NCBI GenBank assembly: GCA_013140485.1
Contig: JABFSS010000016.1
Span: 1-11,615, forward strand
Direction of reading: 5' to 3'
Source: Candidatus Peribacteraceae bacterium
Lineage (GTDB): Bacteria; Patescibacteriota; Gracilibacteria; Peribacterales; Peribacteraceae
DNA: 11,615 nucleotides
Positions 7,501 through 11,615 of this stretch are shown one piece after another. The stretch's first letter is position 1. Each line of letters begins with the position of its first letter. Below the pieces are notes generated by a model, which did no database searches, had not been told where the DNA came from, and worked only from the letters and a program-made list of their open reading frames with translations. The position numbers and the translations under genes were made by a program.

Positions 7501-7766
7501 GTGTCCAGAACGACGGCAGGGCGCCGCTGGCCCAGATCCGCGCAACGAAGAAGAAGGTCGGACGCACCAACGCGTTCGCGTACACGTCCTGCGATTCCTT
7601 CCGCGTCTCGGGAACCAATCAGTGGAGTTTTCCCGATGATCCGTTCCTGATGGTCACGGTGGTTCCGCGAAAGGGGACCGGCATGCCGACGGTCACGGTG
7701 CCCGAGGGGTACGTGGTCGTTCCGGCGACCCGTGCGGTCGCGGTCGGAATGGTTGCGGGACAATAG
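4560..7766 (+). CDS. Large modular secreted protein: FnIII-like, golvesin-like, DUF11 and LamG domains on serine linkers
   Basis: 1068 aa. Residues 1-39 are a long signal peptide ending AEA. Residues about 43-145 resemble a fibronectin type III domain (IDWEAVPGATGYKIFRC, WIYRVQAY). Residues about 148-315 match the golvesin C-terminal-like domain (SGHYDVFVSYL, YWKPLGTYFF, NNIVADAVAFKL). Residues about 372-506 are a DUF11-type Ig domain (VTLTKSANVSSASSGQNV, DVVPAGMSF, DPNPADNAD). Residues about 561-783 are a LamG/concanavalin-like domain (GLLAYWKFDEGTG, GNWHHIAGVYTR, MYVDGALVGS, GGMDDVRVYNFPLS). Three serine linkers (319-369, 508-560 and 790-841) separate them. Residues 842-1068 form a domain I do not recognise, with paired Cys and a helical core (CRLKMMGSDATYEFMAKKLA). 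No LPXTG or C-terminal membrane helix is seen. The parts suggest extracellular carbohydrate or protein binding, as an adhesin or surface fibre. The start is preceded by TCCTCCTCCCCT and has no Shine-Dalgarno site. Confidence 0.88.
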   Translation: MSHRRLRSLVAVQCSLFVIELLLSFALAGVPVFSSVAEAIALPTLTAPRAWVEPGDPKPGFPSVALVRIDWEAVPGATGYKIFRCNPANPTDCPWMIQDHTTGAPYNFADDVVMGSAWIYRVQAYTGPSATPTDETPFASTGIHRAETLSVVIDEDSMTPDFLSTDPIVKTGPWTAYDVHTPGSEDYLSFSVGGDTWGVPGAFAGQTFSWSTTATLSGHYDVFVSYLCDSSRGTATYDIYDGATKLTGAGVPVDQALRPSDGTTCSSVLSDYTSQAYWKPLGTYFFPGTGPAKVMLASATGNNIVADAVAFKLIAPLASSSSSSSISSSSSSSSSVSSSSSSSSSSSSSSSSSSSSTSSSSTSSSSSSSLPGSADVTLTKSANVSSASSGQNVLFTITASNAGPDSSENSQIVDVVPAGMSFVSAVDGEGSDSSAEVCVENSGIITCTLNGDGSLQSGRTMIVKITLQVTTSACMTIDNSANYLSGTGDPNPADNADTESVGVNGCGSSSSSSTSSSSSSSSTSSSSSSSTSSSSSSSTSSSTSSTSSSSTSSSSSSSSSPTACVPSDAGLLAYWKFDEGTGTTAVDSTGNGQTGTEAGGVGYSANVPSTAFADPFSTTYDGTDDEVIVSSGAFGFANANFTISGFIKPTAGNRSIFGTFAPNPGGLRGWGAYVQSGPDRINFFGYGDQGLNDTSFPATLIDGNWHHIAGVYTRSGNDLTIDMYVDGALVGSNTSTVGDINSLFPLTLGNYQPQPFFQGGMDDVRVYNFPLSGAQVASLSAGNCDNSGGSSSSSSSSSVSSSSSSSTSSSSSSSTSSSSSTSSSSSSSTSSSSSSSSSFSSPTSFAGPQSSGGDGGGEQGQGGFRGDKTNVILAYMDGIFPTTGTPPPAFGGSTVATQSVVCRLKMMGSDATYEFMAKKLAETTGVDEATLLSYFTSYEFCAGYFAARKPQTAVAVTPVRQVQLTATGYPFSQTNALWNTCVQNDGRAPLAQIRATKKKVGRTNAFAYTSCDSFRVSGTNQWSFPDDPFLMVTVVPRKGTGMPTVTVPEGYVVVPATRAVAVGMVAGQ
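5514..5666 (+). repeat. Serine linker 1 (51 residues)
   Basis: Encodes residues 319-369 of the modular protein, almost pure Ser with a few Ile, Val and Thr. Codons alternate among tcg, tcc, agt and agc, so the DNA has no long exact tandem repeat. Confidence 0.9.
6081..6239 (+). repeat. Serine linker 2 (53 residues)
   Basis: Encodes residues 508-560, Ser with scattered Thr, between the DUF11 and LamG domains. It uses the same mixed TCN/AGY codons and is slightly richer in Thr than linker 1. Confidence 0.9.
6927..7082 (+). repeat. Serine linker 3 (52 residues)
   Basis: Encodes residues 790-841, Ser with scattered Thr, one Val and one Phe near the end, joining the LamG domain to the unrecognised C-terminal domain. 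Confidence 0.9.
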
Positions 7767-7796
7767 TGAAGAACTTCTGACAACTTCTGCACCGAA

Positions 7797-7839
7797 AGAA
7801 ATCGAGGAGATGTCCACGCCAAGAATCTCCTCGATTTCT
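7797..7839 (+). other. Strong 15-bp perfect hairpin after the modular protein gene
   Basis: AGAAATCGAGGAGAT (7797-7811) pairs perfectly with ATCTCCTCGATTTCT (7825-7839) around a 13-nt loop, starting 31 nt after the stop at 7766. No U-tract follows directly; a run of five T appears only at 7852-7856. It may terminate transcription inefficiently, or protect the upstream message. The rest of the 167-nt gap before the protease holds a C/T-rich leader and no promoter I could identify. Confidence 0.65.
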
Positions 7840-7933
7840 GTATCCCGCCATTTTTCCCGGTTTTTCCCTCCCCACCCCCTTGAAACCCGGGGAGGTCCTC
7901 TCCATCCTCTGTCGTCTCTCCTCCCATCTCTGT

Positions 7934-9232
7934 ATGCGCCGTGTCACGATTGTTCTCGCGTGTTTGTCGTTGATCCTGCTTCCGCTCCTCACCCGCGCCG
8001 AAGGCGGAGACCTCTCCCAGCCGGACGGCGGCAGACTGCGGGCGAAGAAAATCAAGAACCAGTACATCGTGATGCTCAAGGATGACGCCGACGTCGATAC
8101 CGACAGCGACTACATCGTGAAGAAGCGAAAGGGGATGCTCGTCTTCAAGTTCAAGCACTCCTTTAAAGGGTTCGTCGCGACCATGTCCGATCAAGAGGCG
8201 GCGACGCTGAAGGACGATCCGAAAGTGGCGGACGTCGTCCAGGACGAAGAGATGTACATCGACGCCAAGCGTGACGGGGACGTCACGGCACAGGCGCAGA
8301 TCCTCCCGACAGGCGTGAACCGCGTGAATGCCGAGAGTAAGACGAATAAAGGAACGAACGTCGAAGTCGCAATTCTCGATACCGGCATCGACAGCGGTCA
8401 TCCGGATCTGAAGAGCGCGGTGCTCGGCGGCATCAGCTGCATTAAAGGAGAAGCGGCGCTGCAGGACGGCAACGGACACGGCACGCACGTGGCCGGCATC
8501 GTCGGCGCGCGCAATAACACCATTGGAGGCGTGGGAGTCGGTCCCGAGATCCGACTGTGGTCGGTCAAAGTCCTCAACAGGCAAGGCTCCGGCACGTGGA
8601 GCAGCGTCATCTGCGGCATTGATTGGGTGAAGTCTCAGGCGTCGCACATCAAAGTCGCGAACTTAAGCTTGGGAGGCACCGGTTCGGCCGGCGTCGATTG
8701 CAACGCGTCGCCCCTGCGCAAAGCCATCTGCAACGCGGTCAACGCGGGTGTCACGTTTGTCGTGGCGGCCGGCAACGAGAGCGATGACGTCAAGAACCAC
8801 GTCCCGGCCGCGTTCCCCGAGACGATCGCCGTTTCGGCGCTCGCCGACAGTAACGGCACGGCCTGCGGTGGAGGAGCTTCCACCACCTACGGCGCCGACG
8901 ACACGTTCGCCACCTTCAGCAACTTTGCGACGCTCCCCGCCGACAAGGCTCGCCTGATCGGCGCGCCGGGCGTCTCGATCTACTCGACGTGGAAGAACAA
9001 CACCTACTCGACTATCAGCGGCACGAGCATGGCTGCCCCGCATGTGGCGGGTGCCGCGGCGCTCTATATCAAAGCCAACCCGGGCAAGACGCCCGCGCAG
9101 GTGAAAGCCGCGCTCCTGGCCGCAGCTGAGCCGGGCAACGTGAACTTCAAGACCGAGTGCCCGACGGGAAAGAACAGTCATGCCGGAACGGTCACGCATC
9201 CGGAGGGAGTGCTGAGGGCCGAGGGGCTCTGA
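7934..9232 (+). CDS. Secreted subtilisin-like serine protease (peptidase S8) with an I9-type propeptide
   Basis: 432 aa from ATG 7934; a TTG 18 codons earlier would put extra residues before a clean signal peptide. Residues 1-22 are the signal peptide (VTIVLACLSLILLPLLTRA). Residues about 40-110 match an inhibitor I9 prodomain (NQYIVMLKDD, FKGFVATMSDQEA, VADVVQDEEMYI), which folds the enzyme and is cut off. The catalytic domain has D149 in VAILDTGID, H182 in GNGHGTHVAGI, oxyanion N281 in VVAAGNES and nucleophile S365 in SGTSMAAPHVAGA, so the triad is complete. Five Cys residues lie in the catalytic domain. Only about 50 residues follow the last helix, with no anchor, so the mature enzyme is likely released. 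It lies between surface-protein genes, and processing of those proteins or nutrient release are plausible roles. It ends with GL at TGA 9230-9232. Confidence 0.95.
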   Translation: MRRVTIVLACLSLILLPLLTRAEGGDLSQPDGGRLRAKKIKNQYIVMLKDDADVDTDSDYIVKKRKGMLVFKFKHSFKGFVATMSDQEAATLKDDPKVADVVQDEEMYIDAKRDGDVTAQAQILPTGVNRVNAESKTNKGTNVEVAILDTGIDSGHPDLKSAVLGGISCIKGEAALQDGNGHGTHVAGIVGARNNTIGGVGVGPEIRLWSVKVLNRQGSGTWSSVICGIDWVKSQASHIKVANLSLGGTGSAGVDCNASPLRKAICNAVNAGVTFVVAAGNESDDVKNHVPAAFPETIAVSALADSNGTACGGGASTTYGADDTFATFSNFATLPADKARLIGAPGVSIYSTWKNNTYSTISGTSMAAPHVAGAAALYIKANPGKTPAQVKAALLAAAEPGNVNFKTECPTGKNSHAGTVTHPEGVLRAEGL

Positions 9233-9256
9233 AAGGTGCTTACTTTTGCGGAGAGG

Positions 9257-9296
9257 TTCCTCGTACGCTCAGAGCTCCGCTCTGAGCTACTCGGAA
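9257..9296 (+). repeat. Palindromic unit A
   Basis: Outer arm TTCC/GGAA, a TC/TC internal loop, inner arm GTA/TAC with a bulged C, then a 9-bp stem GCTCAGAGC/GCTCTGAGC with a TCC loop. It starts 24 nt after the protease stop. It shares flanks with unit D but not its stem sequence. Confidence 0.85.
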
Positions 9297-9320
9297 TGAC
9301 AGATGGCGTTAAAGACTGGG

Positions 9321-9361
9321 CGCCTCGATACGCTCGCCGCTCCACGGCGAGCTACTCGGCG
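9321..9361 (+). repeat. Palindromic unit B
   Basis: Same plan as unit A: outer CGCC/GGCG, TC/TC, then GATAC against TAC, and a stem GCTCGCCG/CGGCGAGC with loop CTCCA. The outer arm differs from unit A on both sides and still pairs. Confidence 0.85.
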
Positions 9362-9381
9362 AAGATTTTTATGGAACAGTT

Positions 9382-9422
9382 GCCCGAGTAGCCCACGGCG
9401 GAGCCGTGGGCGTATCGAGGGT
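9382..9422 (-). repeat. Palindromic unit C (inverted)
   Basis: Reverse orientation of the unit B type: outer CCC/GGG, a GA/GA internal loop, GTA against TATC, and a 9-bp stem GCCCACGGC/GCCGTGGGC with a GGA loop (TCC on the other strand). The flanks match unit B and the stem is unrelated in sequence. Confidence 0.85.
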
Positions 9423-9444
9423 TTGTTATCACTCGTGCCTGTCA

Positions 9445-9484
9445 TTCCGAGTAGTTCGCGCTGGAGGCGCGAACGTACGAGGAA
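9445..9484 (-). repeat. Palindromic unit D (inverted)
   Basis: Reverse orientation of the unit A type: outer TTCC/GGAA, GA/GA, GTA/TAC with a bulged G, and stem GTTCGCGC/GCGCGAAC with loop TGGAG. It ends 29 nt before the lipoprotein start. Apart from the four units I see no promoter or other element in the 281-nt gap 9233-9513. Confidence 0.85.
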
Positions 9485-9513
9485 CGTCATTGTTCTGCTA
9501 CTCTTCATTTCCC

Positions 9514-10647
9514 GTGAAACCCCTCCCCACCCTCCTCCTCAGCGCATTTCTTCTGGCTTCCTGTTCGAGTGCCGGCGCCATCACCGTGGATGACGCGGGC
9601 GAAATGACGGGGAATTTTTCCGGTGACGTCAGTACGGTATTGTTCATTGAGCCGTCGGCGGTCAAAAAGGAATTTGCAAAATTCAAAGACACCCTGAAAG
9701 CCATCGGACGGTCGGGAAAAGGGAAGCGCGCGCTGTACGAAGAATACGTCCCCGTCATCGGAGCGAACGGCGTGCTCGGGGGCATCACCGAGCTGTGGCC
9801 CAAGTGCCACAGCGAAGGACATGATCTCGGCAAAGTGATCTTCGAGAAAACCAAAGACGTCGGCGTGAGCCTCCGCGTTTGCCGCGACGGCTGCTACTCG
9901 GGTTGCATGCACGGCGTGCTGATGGAGGCGTTCGGCGGAGCCCGGGCGGACGTGAACGTCGATCCCGAACAGCACGTCGACATCGATCTCGTGAAGTCGA
10001 TGATGGATACCATCTGCAAAGACGGCACGATGACCGCCGCGTACTCGCCGGGCGACTGCGCGCACGCGACGGGCCACGCGATGATGGTGCTCGCCGACTA
10101 CCTGGTTCCCGATGCCATTCGGTACTGCGACGGTTTCGGCGACGAACACATGCGCTACTACTGCGCGACCGGCGCGTACATGGAGTACGTCACCGAACGC
10201 GACAGCGAAGACGCCGCGAGCGGCAAGCGCGCCCTGTACCCGTGCGACGTCGGCAAGTATCCCGCCGCCTGCGCGCGGTACAAAATGGTCCACGTGATCA
10301 AACGCTTGGTGCAGAAGAAATCGGACGTGGCAAAACTCTTGCGCAGCTGCGACCAGCTCACGGGAAAATACCGGACCGGCTGCTACCACGGCGCGGGCAA
10401 CGGATTCATGAGCGCCGTGTACGGCGGCGCGCTGACCGCCATGAACGTCTGCGGACCGGCGACCGGAGATGAGCGTGCCGCGTGCATCGACGGTCTCATG
10501 GAACGCATGGCCAAGTATCATCCCGACCGTGCGGACGACGTCTGCGACGAACTCCCTTTGGGATCGGCGGACCGGACGATGTGCGAGGCGGCCGTGGGGC
10601 GGGGGATGTACGACATGGAGAAGGATTTGCGTTTGTACGCCCTGTAA
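9514..10647 (+). CDS. Lipoprotein with about seven Cys-pair repeats (unrecognised family)
   Basis: 377 aa from GTG 9514, which directly precedes a lipoprotein signal (KPLPTLLLSAFLLASC). The lipobox is L14-A15-S16-C17, so C17 should be lipidated and the mature protein tethered outside the membrane. The mature part has 16 more Cys (98, 123, 127, 131, 168, 182, 205, 217, 244, 253, 279, 290, 313, 324, 344 and 357). From residue 168 they fall into regular pairs 9-14 residues apart, with a period of about 31-39 residues. Each second Cys often begins C-x2-G or C-x-H, as in GCMHGVLMEAF, DCAHATGHAMM, YYCATGAYMEYV and GCYHGAGNGFM. CHSEGHDLG at 98-106 adds more His. The layout suggests a disulfide-stapled helical repeat protein, possibly metal- or heme-binding through the Cys/His motifs. 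I do not recognise the family. A strong terminator follows 2 nt after the stop. Confidence 0.85.
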   Translation: MKPLPTLLLSAFLLASCSSAGAITVDDAGEMTGNFSGDVSTVLFIEPSAVKKEFAKFKDTLKAIGRSGKGKRALYEEYVPVIGANGVLGGITELWPKCHSEGHDLGKVIFEKTKDVGVSLRVCRDGCYSGCMHGVLMEAFGGARADVNVDPEQHVDIDLVKSMMDTICKDGTMTAAYSPGDCAHATGHAMMVLADYLVPDAIRYCDGFGDEHMRYYCATGAYMEYVTERDSEDAASGKRALYPCDVGKYPAACARYKMVHVIKRLVQKKSDVAKLLRSCDQLTGKYRTGCYHGAGNGFMSAVYGGALTAMNVCGPATGDERAACIDGLMERMAKYHPDRADDVCDELPLGSADRTMCEAAVGRGMYDMEKDLRLYAL

Positions 10648-10649
10648 CC

Positions 10650-10682
10650 GGGCGGTTCACGCAATGTGGATCGCCCTTTTCT
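10650..10682 (+). terminator. Strong rho-independent terminator after the lipoprotein gene
   Basis: GGGCGGTTCAC (10650-10660) pairs along all 11 positions (two G-U) with GTGGATCGCCC (10666-10676) around a GCAAT loop, followed by TTTTCT. It begins 2 nt after the stop codon. Confidence 0.88.
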
Positions 10683-10748
10683 GATCATCGATCACAGGAT
10701 GTAGGCCCAACATCTGTCGCTTCGGACAGGGCTCAATGTCATCTTTAT

Positions 10749-10777
10749 TTGACAGTACTATCTATTAATGTTCATTT
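10749..10777 (+). promoter_or_regulatory. Probable promoter of the right-edge secreted protein
   Basis: A perfect TTGACA (10749-10754), 14 nt, then TGTTCATTT (10769-10777). Element order and spacing equal those at 3471-3499. The hexamer TCATTT is weak alone, so the TG extension would matter. The start would be near 10784, with a leader of about 100 nt. The remaining 10683-10748 stretch holds a small hairpin around CTGTCGCTTCGGACAG (about 10714-10729) and nothing else I can name. Confidence 0.5.
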
Positions 10778-10882
10778 TTTTATACAGAATTTGGGCTAAC
10801 CGAAGCCCCGATGCCGCTAATTTTTGCCTTGTAGTGGCCAGAAGACGTGATTAGACTGCGACAACCTTCCCCTCATTAACGT

Positions 10883-11615
10883 ATGTCGAGCCGCTTTTCG
10901 TTTGTGCGCCGCACGCTGAATCACTTCAGCCTCGCGACGCTGATTTTGAATATCGTTTTCGGTTCCTTGGCAGCAGGACTGCCGATATTCGCCGCTCCGG
11001 CGTTTGCGGCGACTACGAACACAGCAGCAACGGGTGGATCCGCAATCTCCTCGACGACCGTGGACGGGGCGTATACGACGCTCACCGGCCCGATCATTGC
11101 AGAGGGTGTGACTGCTGATATTGGTGTCGGCACCATCATCCTCAACGTTCCTACTGGATTTGTGTTCGACACGGGAGGCAGCGCTCCGACGGTGAAGATC
11201 ACCGGTAGCGCGACAGCGAGTAGGAATATCAACGGTGCTGCAAATAACTCCAATGCCGCAATCACTTCCAGAACTACGACGCAAATCACGTTCACCGTGG
11301 TTTCGACGTCCAATACTGCGACGACCAACACGCTCACATGGCAGAACGTCCGCGTGCGTCCGTCGGCCGCTCTTCCCGTTGCCACTGGCAACATCACGAA
11401 GACCGGAACGTCCGTCATCAGCGGCGTCACCGACAGTGTCACGAACCTCGGAACGCTGACGGAAGTCGCTCCGACCTGTAACGGTTTGCCTGCGACGCTC
11501 TTTGTGACGGCCGGTAACAAGATCGTCGGCGGACCGAACAATGGAGCGACGTACGCCAATATTCTCAACGACGGCCCGGGCAATGGCGTCGCTTTCATGC
11601 CGGGCGGATCGGGAA
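10883..11615 (+). CDS. Start of a large secreted surface protein (3' end outside the window)
   Basis: ATG 10883 opens a frame that stays open to the right edge (244 codons). A basic N-terminus and a hydrophobic stretch (LATLILNIVFGSLAAGL) end in a signal-peptidase-like site, APAFA, at about residues 38-42. The mature part is Ala/Thr/Ser/Gly-rich and beta-structured, with repeated strands such as ILNVPTGFVFDTGG, TQITFTVVSTSNTATTNT and LTWQNVRVRP, typical of cell-surface or S-layer-like proteins. Near the right edge TCNGLPATLFVTAGNKIVGG resembles the lead-in to RTX/hemolysin-type calcium-binding repeats, but the diagnostic GGxGxDxL nonapeptides are not seen before the edge. A TTCCCCTC tract lies 8 nt before the start, with no Shine-Dalgarno site. 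Function is unknown beyond secretion. Confidence 0.82.
   Translation, partial: MSSRFSFVRRTLNHFSLATLILNIVFGSLAAGLPIFAAPAFAATTNTAATGGSAISSTTVDGAYTTLTGPIIAEGVTADIGVGTIILNVPTGFVFDTGGSAPTVKITGSATASRNINGAANNSNAAITSRTTTQITFTVVSTSNTATTNTLTWQNVRVRPSAALPVATGNITKTGTSVISGVTDSVTNLGTLTEVAPTCNGLPATLFVTAGNKIVGGPNNGATYANILNDGPGNGVAFMPGGSG

Noticed and set aside
7772..7789. Short direct repeat AACTTCTG at a 10-nt period
   Set aside because: Two 8-nt copies are easily expected by chance and no regulator site is implied.
7880..7933. TTG start for the protease 18 codons upstream
   Set aside because: It adds a non-hydrophobic Cys-containing stretch before a textbook signal peptide. ATG 7934 is the better start.
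9257..9484. The four palindromes as a CRISPR array
   Set aside because: Orientation flips midway, the conserved parts are the flanks of hairpins and not spaced identical repeats, and there are no cas genes.
9406..9513. Extension of the lipoprotein to a GTG at 9406
   Set aside because: The extra 36 codons run through palindromic units C and D and would bury the lipoprotein signal peptide. GTG 9514 puts the signal at the N-terminus.
1..11615. UGA recoded as glycine (Gracilibacteria-type code)
   Set aside because: Several clear genes end at UGA at sensible family lengths and conserved Gly positions use GGN.
1..11615. tRNA, rRNA, insertion sequence or integrase genes
   Set aside because: I saw no cloverleaf-like or rRNA-like sequence and no transposase or recombinase motif in the real frames.

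Overview
The window looks like a piece of a chromosome from a small-genome, uncultivated bacterium of the Patescibacteria/CPR type, possibly the Peregrinibacteria/Peribacteria side. This placement is inference and has no marker-gene support. The reasons are long pure-serine linkers in secreted proteins, compact genes all on the + strand, and many lineage-specific secreted proteins. None of the starts I could examine has a Shine-Dalgarno sequence. UGA is used as an ordinary stop (for example at 2151-2153, 4327-4329 and 9230-9232), which argues against the Gracilibacteria/Absconditabacteria code.

Layout. (1) 2-508 is the C-terminal end of the ribosome-associated GTPase TypA/BipA. It is followed by an AT-richer insertion-like segment (about 509-1466) with its own near-consensus promoter and one unrecognised gene (629-1468). 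That segment is bracketed by two further fragments of a typA 3' end (about 541-570 and 1467-1513), so the typA terminus looks like a recombination or insertion hot spot. (2) 1521-2653 is an overlapping pair of membrane lipid enzymes: a CDP-alcohol phosphatidyltransferase and a CarS/DUF46-type CTP:lipid cytidylyltransferase. (3) 2712-3443 encodes an endonuclease/exonuclease/phosphatase-fold enzyme behind an extended -10 promoter. (4) 3526-11615 is an envelope and secretome island. It holds a Ser-rich membrane-anchored Ig-like protein, a 1068-aa modular secreted protein (FnIII-like, golvesin-like, DUF11 and LamG domains separated by three serine linkers of 51-53 residues), a secreted subtilisin-like protease, a Cys-repeat lipoprotein, and the start of another secreted protein that runs off the right edge.

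Between the protease and the lipoprotein (9257-9484) lie four hairpins with conserved arms and co-varying stems, arranged A-B-C'-D' as a nested inverted structure. Terminators are visible after the first secreted gene (4355-4379) and after the lipoprotein (10650-10682). Two TTGACA promoters upstream of secreted-protein genes share the same spacing and an extended TGTT(A/C)ATTT -10 block. Most starts are preceded by a C/T-rich tract instead of a ribosome-binding site.

How the genes may work together: the lipid pair and the EEP enzyme would act at the inner face of the membrane on CDP-activated or phosphorylated lipids. The later genes would build and process the cell surface, with adhesin-like modules, a protease that could mature or shed them, and a disulfide-rich lipoprotein. 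This link is inferred from gene order only.
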